This document shows, one piece after another, positions 55,401-64,000 of a stretch of 64,000 bases of DNA. The number at the start of each line of letters is the position of its first letter. The stretch's first letter is position 1. The position numbers and the translations under genes were made by a program. Source of the stretch: Siderastrea radians. Taxonomy: Eukaryota; Cnidaria; Anthozoa; Scleractinia; Rhizangiidae. Under the pieces are notes generated by a model, which saw only the letters and a list, made by a program, of their open reading frames with translations, made no database searches and was not told where the DNA came from. The stretch covers positions 25,165,701-25,229,700 of the forward strand of contig OZ024890.1 of NCBI GenBank assembly GCA_964017195.1, given 5' to 3'.

Positions 55401-58400
55401 GACCAATCAGAGGTAAAACTCAAACCAATCGCGACTTGCTCGCACGCGTTTTCCCGCGCTTGGCGCCGGTTGCATGTGTTTGCTTCGAGTTCTGATTGGT
55501 TCATTGGGTAATTTGTGTTTGTTGTGATTGGCTGGGGTAATTACTTTGGTTTTGGTTTTACGACACTAATTTGAAAAGCGCTCTAAAGGTAACTAATCAC
55601 TACTTTCCGTTTTCTTTTCAATACTGGGCAAGATGGTTGAAGCTTTGGAGTCTGTGGGCAAAATGTATATGTGCAACAAGCAAATGAAAGCTGTTCAGTG
55701 GTTGGTTCACACAATCCTCATATTTAGTATTAGATGGTATCCTGATCAATGTCTGTTTGTGGCATTGCACTAATGTTGTTAGCATTGTACCTTGTCTTAG
55801 TAATTAACTTACCCCGGTGCATTCACATTGACGACTACCACAGCATCATAAAAACCATCCATGTTGTAGTCACCTGTACCCAAGCCAACAATACACTTTA
55901 AGTATTATTAGAATTAATAGACACTCTGCAAAATCCATCAGATAAGCTAAGCTGGTTACCTGCCTAGTTACTAAGCCTTTTTATCATTTCAAAAGACAAC
56001 ATATTGTTTGAGCATGAATATAATTGATGATTTATTTAAAACACTTTTTTTTGTAAATTTTGGGCTTGGGCTGCAGTGTGTCTGCTGGTCTTTACAATAC
56101 CTAACTTAGACAACTCCATGATGTCATGTAAGTAGATTTACTACAAGGAGGAGCAAGAAAGGAAAGGAGGGGGTTTAAGATATGGGTGATCTTTGTTTAG
56201 AACACAACTTTCCTATTAACATAATCAAAAATCACAAAGCATTGCTAATTTAGCAATCAAACAAATGATAGTAAAAATAAATGTTATTGATAGTAAAAGA
56301 GAGTTACTAACTTTTCATTGGTAAATGTGGAAAGCACACACGTCACAGTGAATGTGCTGAATGTGCAATACATCTGATGAGATGGCCAGGGTTAGCAATT
56401 GAATGAATCAAATTTACAGACATATTTGTTCATGTTGGTACATGTTGCCTTCATGTATATGTTGTCATTTAGAGTCTGTAAATTAAGACTGATTGATGAT
56501 TTATTGTTTGATTGACTGACTGATGCATTGAGCCATGACTGAGGATGATTAAGGATGGTGCATCCTAATACAAATGTATTTTTGCAAAGGTTATGACTAT
56601 GGGGAAAAAGCAGATCTTAGCAAGACCTACTGGAATCCCAAAAGAAAAATGTGGCTAGCTATGCATTTTTCAGAGATAATTAAGCAACCATAAACCTAAA
56701 AAAGGGTTAAAATACAAACAGTGTATGGCAATTTCTTTCAAACTTAAAGCTCAATTATCTCTAAAAAATGCATGGTTACCCCTATTTTCTTTCTGGATTC
56801 TGATAGCCCTTGCTAAGACCTGCTTTTTCCACATAGTCATAAACCGTGCAAAAATATTGTTGTACATGTATTAGGGGGCAAATTCCTTAAGAAACCCGAA
56901 TATCCCAAGATGCGCAGTACCTATGCGCAGTAACAAAAGGAGGCACTGTCCTTAATTGAGTGAGCAACCGACTGAGTGGGTATTAAAGTTAAAGAGTGAT
57001 TAAGACACAGAGACTGACTAACTAACTGATGAACAGATTCATTAATCCACTGAATGAGTGACAATGTTGTGTTGGAAGAAGATGTTTTACTGTTTAGCCA
57101 CCTCTCTCAACTTTGCATTTAAACGATTTTCCATGTTTGATCTAGATCACACATCTTCACCCAGAGTTAGGCATAACGGACAAAATGTTTGATCATTTAG
57201 CCACCTCTGCCAAAAAGGTTTGCACAAGTGGGAAAAAGCAACAAATCAGAAAGTCCGGAATTTGAGTGACGTCAACATTCTGCAGCAGTAATGTGCAAAA
57301 GTGTTGTGGAAGCTCACTTTGTCGGATGGTTGGTCAAACATTGTTTGCTTGCTTAGCCATTGGACGTTTTGTGCAGTAAACACCATGTTGAATGAAAATG
57401 TTTGATCGTTTAGCCTGGGCTAAAGTGAACAACTGACTCTAGAATTGATTGATTTTACCTGCCCTGATAGTCATAAGAGGGAACAAAGAAGAACTCTGAT
57501 TCCCTGGTGGAATGAGCTGCCAGGTCACAGGGTTCCGTTCATTGGACAACATCTTTGTCCACTGACAAAAAAAAATGTAATTTGCAGTACTGTTAGATTG
57601 TTTCATAAATACGTAAACAGCTGCCTGCATTTCTTTGACTGCCTTCCCCCTACAAAGGAAGCATCCACTCAATCCACCAGTCAGAGTCTATCAACCTCAA
57701 CCCTCCCACATAACACCAACAGATTGAAACAACTCTCTTACTGGTCATGAACTGGTCAGAGGATGAAAGATGCAGTAGATGCAGTACAAGAGAGGGGAAA
57801 CATTGACAACCATGCACTAGTTAGAATGTTTGGACATGAATTGTTGTGTTGGTTGTTCGGGGCCTGAGATGTTTTGAGAGTCCTACCCATTACTTTGTGG
57901 AGGCGTGGTGGTGTAGTGGTTAATGCATTGGACTTCAGATCTGGAAGTCGGTGGTTCAAGGCCCAGTCCCTGCTATTGTGTTGTTTCCTTAGACAAGAAA
58001 CTTTACCCCACATTGCCTCTCTCCACCCAGGTGTATAAAATGGGTACCAGCAACATTCTGCTGGGGGTAACCCTGCAATGGACTAGTCCTTTTGTCCAGG
58101 GGGGGGGGGGGAGCGGGTAGCAATACTCTCAGTTGTTTCTTGCTACTAAAAACCGGGTTAAGCTCCGGCTTGTGTGGGCCTCCTTGGCTCGTGTCCGACT
58201 TTCCCTTTACCTACCACCTACCCATTACTTTGGTCTGTATAATAATAATAATTATTATGTTCTTGGCCTTATTGCAATCTTAAAAAATTGCCAATCTAGT
58301 TATTCAGCAATAAATGATTGGCCTGCTGTAGGAAGTTATGTTAGGGGTGTATTGCCCACTGCAAACTCCTTCAGTCTTCAAACAACATATTTGCATTCTG

Positions 58401-61200
58401 GTCAGGACCATAAGGCACAATCACTTACATGACCTTTAGAGTAGACATAAACATAACTTTCTTTACAATCATTTGTTGTACAAACTGGTAACATGAGGTC
58501 AAGACTTCCATCACCATCTGAAAAATAATATACGAAACAAGCACAATGTTAACTTCAATTTTATAAGGTTTAGCTCATTGCCTTTTTGTTCCCCACATTG
58601 CATTGATTTTAAGGCTGCATATCAGCAGGGAGAGCTCGTATCTTGAGAATCAAAGGGCACCAAACACAAAAGAACGGTTCATTTCTTTTGAGAAATGGTC
58701 ATGTTTATTTCTCAGTAGCGACAGCTGCCATTTTGTTTGCCACATGGGGGTGGGGATGGCCCAGTGGTGGGAGCACTTGCCTCCCACGAATGTGGCCCAG
58801 GTTCCAACCTCATCCCCAGGGCCTTCTCCTCCTTCAAAATGGCGGTCGGAGAAACCCCTGGCCAAGGCTGCCAAAGTGACTCCAAAAGTTCATTAGAATT
58901 TCAACATGCTGAACACGATGAAATGTCTTCGTTTTGTTTGAATAACGTTTTCCGATTGCAGAAAACAAACAGGGCCGCCAGACGCTGGAAACAAACTCCG
59001 AAAAAGCCGTTTCATCATGTGTCACATGACAAAATACTCCACGATTCATGGAGTATTTCAGCAGCCTTGGCCAGGGGTTTCTCTGACCGCCATTTTGAAT
59101 GAGGAGAAGGCCCTGGGGATGAGGTTGGCCCAGGTTCGATTCCCAGACCTGGCGTCATATGTGGGTTGAGTTTGTTGTTGGTTCTTGTCCTTGCTCTGTG
59201 AATTTTTCTCCGGGTCCTCCGATTTTTCCTCCCTCCTCAAAAACCAACATTTCCAAATTCCAATTCAATCTGGAATCCTCCCTCTGAGGGCCACAGGTTG
59301 ATGAGTTGAAGACTGTTCAGTGTCACCCTCGTTAACCAAAGTTAATTAATTAATTTATTTTCATGCGGTTGGGTGTATAGGTTGTAAGGCCACCTCTCTA
59401 CCACACCCTAAATCTTATCAAATAGGTCTGCAAGCCTTGTGCACTGGTCAGTGGAATTAGATAAAAAGTCCACAGAAACAAGACAAACCAACCAACTGAC
59501 CAACTGAGTGAGCAAGCAAACCAGCCAGTGAAATTTCCCCCATCTGCTATGCCATGTAACTTGTTCATTGCTTTTGCAGTCATGACTTAATAAAAGGAAC
59601 TTCGTACAGTGTACGGTAATTCGGTGTATTAAACTGTGCAGATTTTTTATCCACTGACTAAAAATGATGCTTCCCGATAAAAATTATTGGATGTGATTTG
59701 AGGCCAATTTTGCAAAAATTGTACTGATCACTGCATAATATCAGAAACTGTCATCATCACTATCATTACTGTCATCACCACCACCACCACCAACACCATA
59801 CCACTGCCAATGCTACCACCAATCTCCAACACCACTATCACCATTCACTTTCATTATCACCATCATCACCATCACCACAACCACTACCATTATAAAGAAT
59901 CAACAAAACGACAAAAAGACTGCACTTCTATTTACTTAATAAAAACTGCTGCTGGTTAAAGAGCTGTTTGTCTAATTGACATTACAGGCAAAACTTACCA
60001 ATGTCAGCAAAAGTTGACTGGCCAAAGATTTTTATTTCCTTTGTTATAGGTGGAGGATGAATAAAATAATCTGGTTCAGAGGGAGGAATAAGGTTACCCT
60101 CCTGCAAAAAAACAGTACATTATGATAACTGAGTGGTAGAACACACTTATGTTAATGCTCCTTATAGTTACTGTATATGTCATACCATTAAGATAAAATA
60201 TTATTACAAGAACTTTTGTGATCTCCATCAAATTTTTGTGTTCTTTCATCATTATTTAATTAATACCACAAAACACGATACTGTGGATAAAAAGGTGCTA
60301 AGTGTAACTTGTAAGAAGAAAGTTTCAATAAATTCTTCAAGTTCACAAGAATTTAGTGTTGTGAAACATTGCCTTTTCAAATCTACAAATTACATTATAC
60401 AATCTATAAATGTGTAAGGTGGCTCGATTGGATTTCCTAAATGTAGTTGTGACACCTTCCATGTTTGAACATGAATTGCACCACCATGCATGAAATGAAC
60501 CAGGGCTGCAATAAACTGACACACTTTTGCCAAAAATAGATAATAGTCTCAGCTGAAGAGAGATTTATTGCAACCAGGTTTATAAGGCACTAATATTTTC
60601 AAAATGTGTAATAAACAGATTAATCATAACTATAACAAAATTCTTGAATCTGATTGGCTATCGTCAGTGATGATTTGAGCATTAATTGGACAGTGTACAC
60701 GTCATGCCTAAGTAATTGGACAGTACGTGTCAGAGCACGTGATCTAATGGATCCGTTACACTTGAATAAGTCTAGTTCTTCTGCAGAACGTTTTAAGTAA
60801 GTAAACACCTTTATTTAATTATTTATTTCCTTTCTTGAATTCTGTTATAGATATGATTAATTGGCAACAGGACTTCTTGTCGTCCAATTTGGTCCAATTC
60901 GCACTGTTATGGGAAAGTTCCAGTCGAATAAGCTCTTTTTTACGTATCTCGCAACTACAACTGTTTTCTTTTCCTCCTTTTTCTTTCTTGAATTTTGTTG
61001 TAGATATGTTTAATTGGTTACATTAATCACTTATATGATTACAGACTGCACTGGAGTCCACTCAGTACTACCTAACAAAGCATACATTGTGCAATACAAG
61101 GAACAGTGTACTACTCATTTTTAATTAGAAACCGTTTGGTAATGACATACTTTATTCATCCAAATTTCACCATTGTTTTGAACATTGGTTACAAATAGAT
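48861..61200 (-). CDS. ITFG1: ITFG1 (TIP/LINKIN) orthologue, 3' fourteen exons
   Basis: Minus-strand exons: 61151-61200, 59999-60101, 58429-58517, 57459-57561, 55813-55873, 55065-55167, 53738-53794, 53016-53130, 52762-52805, 51908-51986, 51662-51783, 51118-51200, 49820-49937, 48861-48920; all GT/AG and in phase, 1187 nt, 394 residues plus stop. The N-terminal third lies beyond the window or was missed. ITFG1 is a conserved single-pass surface glycoprotein with an integrin-alpha-like FG-GAP ectodomain, linked to cell adhesion (LINKIN in worms). Seen here: FADIDGDGSLDLMLPVC and AGDYNMDGFYDAVVVV (Ca2+-loop-like), LLENVPCEDK, PYGVNQVGPYI, PYTVFGLGRTPNFVDKL, the membrane segment LVLLTGVSLLGICVFIGIII, and the family's end KRQDAHKFHFDAM. 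The match runs exon by exon to the stop. Confidence 0.93.
48921..49819. other. last intron of ITFG1
   Basis: Between the membrane-segment exon and the final exon. No repeat boundary or coding exon recognised. Confidence 0.5.
50170..50950. repeat. minisatellite of about 105-bp units, about seven copies
   Basis: Diverged tandem units carry GTGTGACCATTCAAATGAAA, a GAGCAGT..TTTCCTGT part, then CTGTAC-AAGTGGTTCTAA and TGTGGATGAAATCTTAA. It fills most of the ITFG1 intron between exons 51118 and 49937. Confidence 0.75.
52399..52443 (+). repeat. (TA)n plus poly-T tract
   Basis: A (TA)10-type run followed by about 24 T, intronic. Confidence 0.9.
52618..52695. mobile_element. 78-bp MITE, TAGCCTGC family, 10-bp target duplication
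   Basis: Inverted ends TAGCCTGCAAATACAGCCGC and the reverse of GCGGCTGTATTCGCAGGCT are flanked by exact ATTGTATGGT repeats (52608-52617, 52696-52705). A 9-10 bp duplication suggests Mutator-like mobilisation. It is in an ITFG1 intron. Confidence 0.85.
53893..54080 (+). repeat. 22-bp minisatellite
   Basis: Eight or so copies of GAGTAACGCAGTAAGTAATA plus two bases, with small changes. In the ITFG1 intron between 53794 and 55065. Confidence 0.88.
54139..54220 (+). repeat. GGTTAGGCTGC tandem repeat grading into TTAGGG
   Basis: About six copies of an 11-12-bp CTGCGGTTAGG unit end in GGTTAGGGTTAGGGTT, a telomere-like motif inside the gene. Confidence 0.8.
55294..55585. mobile_element. 292-bp MITE with TAGAGCGGTTTTCAATT termini
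   Basis: Ends TAGAGCGGTTTTCAATTGAG and (inverted) AATTTGAAAAGCGCTCTA, with inner GTGTCG and CGACAC pairing. TA at the ends. The interior has at least five CCAAT/ATTGG boxes, including ACCAATCAGAGG, also seen in the tandem-family promoters. Confidence 0.75.
56564..56876. mobile_element. 313-bp foldback element, about 120-bp arms
   Basis: The arms pair through CTAATACA, GTTATGACTATG-GGAAAAAGCAG, TCTTAGCAAG and AGAGATAATT. Divergence of the arms suggests moderate age. Intronic in ITFG1. Confidence 0.75.
57899..58222 (+). mobile_element. tRNA-derived SINE (same family as 28050-28342)
   Basis: Head GGAGGCGTGGTGGTGTAGTG (A box) and GGTGGTTCAAGGCCC (degenerate B box), then CTTAGACAAGAAACTTTACC, CATTGCCTCTCTCCACCCAG, a G-run (58100-58111) and a tail with GGGCCTCCTTGGCTCGTG. 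Intronic in ITFG1. Confidence 0.78.
58746..59345 (+). mobile_element. tRNA-derived SINE split by a nested MITE
   Basis: The head GGGATGGCCCAGTGGTGGGA (A box) runs into the B-box region at CCCAGGTT (58796-58803), and resumes at 59129 as CCCAGGTTCGATTCCCAG, followed by GGCGTCATATGTGGGTTGAG and CTCAAAAACCAACATTTCC. The break is the insertion at 58804-59128. Confidence 0.82.
58804..59128. mobile_element. 325-bp MITE inserted in the SINE B box, 8-bp target duplication
   Basis: Arms of about 68 bp start CCAACCTCATCCCCAGGGCC and match their inverse with two differences. Flanks are exact CCCAGGTT copies (58796-58803, 59129-59136). The 8-bp duplication fits a hAT-like element. Confidence 0.88.
59745..59895 (+). 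repeat. imperfect CAT/CAC triplet microsatellite
   Basis: Degenerate (CATCAC)n and (CCA)n run, intronic. Confidence 0.85.
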
Positions 61201-62380
61201 CTGCAAAAGAACAATGGTGATAATTATAGGGAAAAAGCAAATCAATTAAACCAAGCATACAATGTAATAGTTGGTGTGCGAATCCTTTCACAGGTGACCA
61301 TGATTAAGAAAAAATAATAACAAATTAACATACATAAATGTGGTGTATTATTATCTTTTTTGAAATGCATGTGTTACACGTGTCAATGAAATGCAATATG
61401 GCATCTTAACTCACACAAAACATGTGTAATGCTGCATTGGCAGGGCCTGTACTGTAAAATAACTTGTGAGTTCTGATTTGACTCCATGAGCAACTTTTAA
61501 AGTGCCACTGGGACCAGAATTTTGGTATTCCATATTTTTACATTTTCTAACATAGTTTGTGGTTCTTAGTCACCATGCCAAATTTCAACTTAATACGACA
61601 ACTAGAAGTCGCTTTTTTCGGACGGTTTTGGTAGAGATTTTGCGGCCGCCATTACTGGCCCTTGTTCCGGAAGCTGGCTTGCGAATGAGCGGAAGTGACG
61701 TCAGAGGCTCACCTCAAACCTAGCCACGGGAAATTAAACTGTCCTCGAGGAACGATTTCTTCCCAACTAGTGTTTGTTGCACGACTTTGAAATCTTCCTT
61801 GCTGCAGCAGTAATGACAGGTAGTACTTGTGTTGTACAATGCTACAACAATATAATAAATCCAACCACAGAGCTGGTGTTTCGCTTTATCGAAGCCCTGC
61901 GAGCGGACCCGCAATAGAAAAAAGGACAATGTTCGTACTCACACACAGTGTGAATTTCAACTTGAGAGGCCGTTTTGATCACTTCACGGGCGAGGTTTTT
62001 CAGAGGGCTGTTCATGTCGCAAGATCCCAGAGGTCGATCATTCCATTGCCCATTCCAACTATATGGAAAAAAGAACCGGAAAAAACATTATCTGCGCGAA
62101 CAAGACGAAAGGTAGCTAATCTTATAACGCAGTTGAAGTGATAGTTTGTTTCCTTTTCAACGCATCCACCATTGTGCAAAACTGATTTTCTTTTAACGTA
62201 TTTTAAAATTTATTATCGTCGTGGAAAACCCTTTCAGTTCTGCCGTCTGCTAGCGCGAAGATCCTCGGTGAATGCAGTCCTGACCGCCGTGATTAATTAG
62301 CCCATATAGTTTGTACTGCTTATCTTTTCCGTTTTTTAATTCCGCGCGTGTTAATTTCAAAGCAGTAATCGCTTAGAAGC

Positions 62381-62695
62381 ATGGACATTTATTTTATAAC
62401 ATACCATCCTGAATGTGGAGAAACTTTTCTCTCTTTATTCCCTGTCGGTGAAAAGTCGATTGACATTATTGTCCGGGCAGTAGCAAAACTTAGGTTAGGT
62501 AATTACAACCTAAGAATTGAAAATGGCAGACATTCCACCCCTAAACTCCCTGAGCATCTGAGAATTTGTCAATGCTGCAGCTCAAATGAAGTTGAAAACG
62601 AAGTACACTTCCTCTTGTCTTGCAATAGATATGATGCAATTAGAAAATCTTTAATGGACGATATTATTAGTAAATATTCCGATTTCGATTCTTAA
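62381..62695 (+). pseudogene. LINE reverse-transcriptase C-terminal fragment
   Basis: The 104-codon frame includes KLRLGNYNLRIENGRHSTPK, then RICQCCSSNEVENEVHFLLS and CNRYDAIRKSL, the Cys/His-containing segment that ends many animal non-LTR retrotransposon proteins. No RT core precedes it, as expected of a 5'-truncated copy or captured piece. Confidence 0.55.
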
Positions 62696-63825
62696 AATTG
62701 TATTTCTCTTAAATAGCATTCATAGCATTTCTTTCTCTTTTCTATGTGCAATGGCATTTGTAATTGGAAATGCAAATAAAATGTTCTTGTTGTTGTTCGA
62801 TCGGATCGTCGGTGCGTGGAAATTGAAGTTGGGAAAAAATATCACACGCCACTATTTGCCTAAGGGTTTAACAATTTTACTCCTTTTACCTGTCATAGCA
62901 ATCTTAGCAAATGAACTACTAAGAAAAATGATTAATTATCAAGTTATTTTTACGCAGCGAATAAGGCAAGCGAAAGCTTCGTTTCCTCGGCGGTCCGCAT
63001 GTTGTTGTTGAGCAGCGGAAAATTTTCCCTGTGGCTTTTAATTTTGACTACAAATATTTAGATTCCGGTCACACAAGGCCTCCAGTTCTTGAAAACTAGG
63101 GTTTTGATTTATTTCACTTCTTTCGGCTCAGAAAAAGAATTCTATAAAACCGTTTAAAATATTTAGCAGCGCCAAGCACTTGTGTTTGCAATGTGTTGAG
63201 TGACCACTGTACTATGATAGACACGATAAGCTGCCTGCCAGCTGACTACAGCAATTACGAGTTTTCAAGAAAGTTTCCCACACTATGCCAAGAATGGCCA
63301 AAAATATCAATGCTTTTTTATAATATATAATGAACATAAACAACGGCAGACAAAGTATCGCTTCTTTTATTTTCTCCCACGCCAACAGTAACATCGATCG
63401 ACACCATGGTTGACAATTCGCGAGCATCAAAGTCTTAAGTTTTCATAGGTGTTTTGTCTAAATTTCCACAGCTTAAAAGATCAATTCTTCGAATAGCCAT
63501 GTCTATTTTGCTACAGGTTTACAGTGGATAACAGTTACGCAACCTACCTTGGAATGGACAACTTTATGATCCGCGCTGGATAGCGCTGACCAAGCTTTGA
63601 ACAACCGAGATGAAGCGATAAATTTTATCCACCGGACAGCGACTTATCCGTTGAAAAAGAGTTATCCACTTTTTGAGCAACTGGGGCCTGAAATACAATC
63701 ATTGTCTAAGCATATTTCGCTTATGTTTTGAACTCCTGCCGAATAACTCAAATAATATGGCGAGAAAAAAAGCTTTAACAGTTTGTTGACAAGATTACTA
63801 GTTGAAACCTCACATCAGTTCTTAC

Positions 63826-63948
63826 ATCGTACGGTAAGAAAAATTCTTCATTTGCCGAATGAAACGAATCCTCAGAGGTTTCGGAAGCTAAAGACTGTTC
63901 CGAATCGTAGAAATACTCTTGGGAGGTTTCGCAGTCGACGATAGACAT
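63826..63948 (-). CDS. possible first coding exon, unrecognised
   Basis: ATG at 63948 opens 41 codons (MSIVDCETSQEYFYDSEQ..., acidic and Ser-rich, ending FFLPYD) up to a GTAAGA donor at 63825. It lies just inside the 22-bp inverted repeat, so it probably belongs to a transposon gene reading inward. No second exon was found, and unspliced it stops 16 codons later. Confidence 0.3.
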
Positions 63949-64000
63949 CTTCAGTCAAAACACAAGGAAACGCGACTGAGGTGAGCCTCTGACGTCACAA

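Larger units (their letters stand above)
61480..64000. mobile_element. transposon-derived region with 22-bp inverted pair
   Basis: GTGACGTCAGAGGCTCACCT (61695-61716, 22 bp in all) recurs exactly inverted at 63977-63998. At 61815-61911 a frame reads TGSTCVVQCYNN...LVFRF-EALRADPQ, loosely like the start of a THAP zinc finger, and then stops. The pair could be the ends of one 2.3-kb DNA transposon with a LINE piece inside, or two separate insertions. The region may also hide 5' ITFG1 exons, but I found none. Confidence 0.5.

Overview
The window is eukaryotic DNA, most likely from an anthozoan cnidarian such as a stony coral. The evidence is many short exons with GT/AG introns, a multi-membrane receptor with Ephrin-receptor-like cysteine modules of a kind common in cnidarians, an intronless rhodopsin-type GPCR fossil, a metazoan ITFG1 gene, and a dense load of miniature inverted-repeat elements (MITEs), tRNA-derived SINEs and retrotransposons. 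The species cannot be named from sequence alone. There is no sign of a bacterial or viral chromosome.

Layout. (1) 1-6781, minus strand: the start of a secreted C-type-lectin-like gene (signal-peptide exon 6712-6781, lectin exon 1-218 running off the window). Its large first intron is occupied by a full-length Ty3/gypsy LTR retrotransposon (392-5007) with two LTRs that look identical. (2) 6800-16700: no intact gene. It holds several MITEs, a SINE, a TIR element with an internal tRNA-like promoter, and a frameshifted, truncated GPCR pseudogene (13936-14645). (3) 16730-31840, plus strand: the most striking locus, a 17-exon gene whose exon phases all fit into one 1233-residue reading frame. It encodes signal peptide, CUB domain, about 12 leucine-rich repeats (one per 72-nt phase-2 exon), Ephrin-receptor-like cysteine-rich modules, about nine or ten membrane segments and a cytoplasmic tail. 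(4) 33994-46109, minus strand: a tandem family of three intronless genes for an unrecognised basic, Ser/Pro-rich protein. Each is preceded by a conserved block with several CCAAT boxes, and one extra copy of that block has no gene attached. A 448-bp palindrome, an ATCGAT-rich MITE and a decayed LINE lie among them. (5) 48861-61200, minus strand: the 3' fourteen exons of an ITFG1 (TIP/LINKIN) orthologue, with introns full of minisatellites, MITEs and SINEs. (6) 61480-64000: transposon-derived sequence with a 22-bp inverted-repeat pair, a LINE C-terminal fragment and a possible first exon.

Three of the host genes encode proteins routed to the cell surface or outside: the lectin, the CUB-LRR receptor and ITFG1. 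Nothing shows that they share a pathway. The tandem family is the only group with clear signs of shared ancestry and shared regulation. All exon joins are my own reading of splice sites, phase and protein similarity; no transcript evidence was available.
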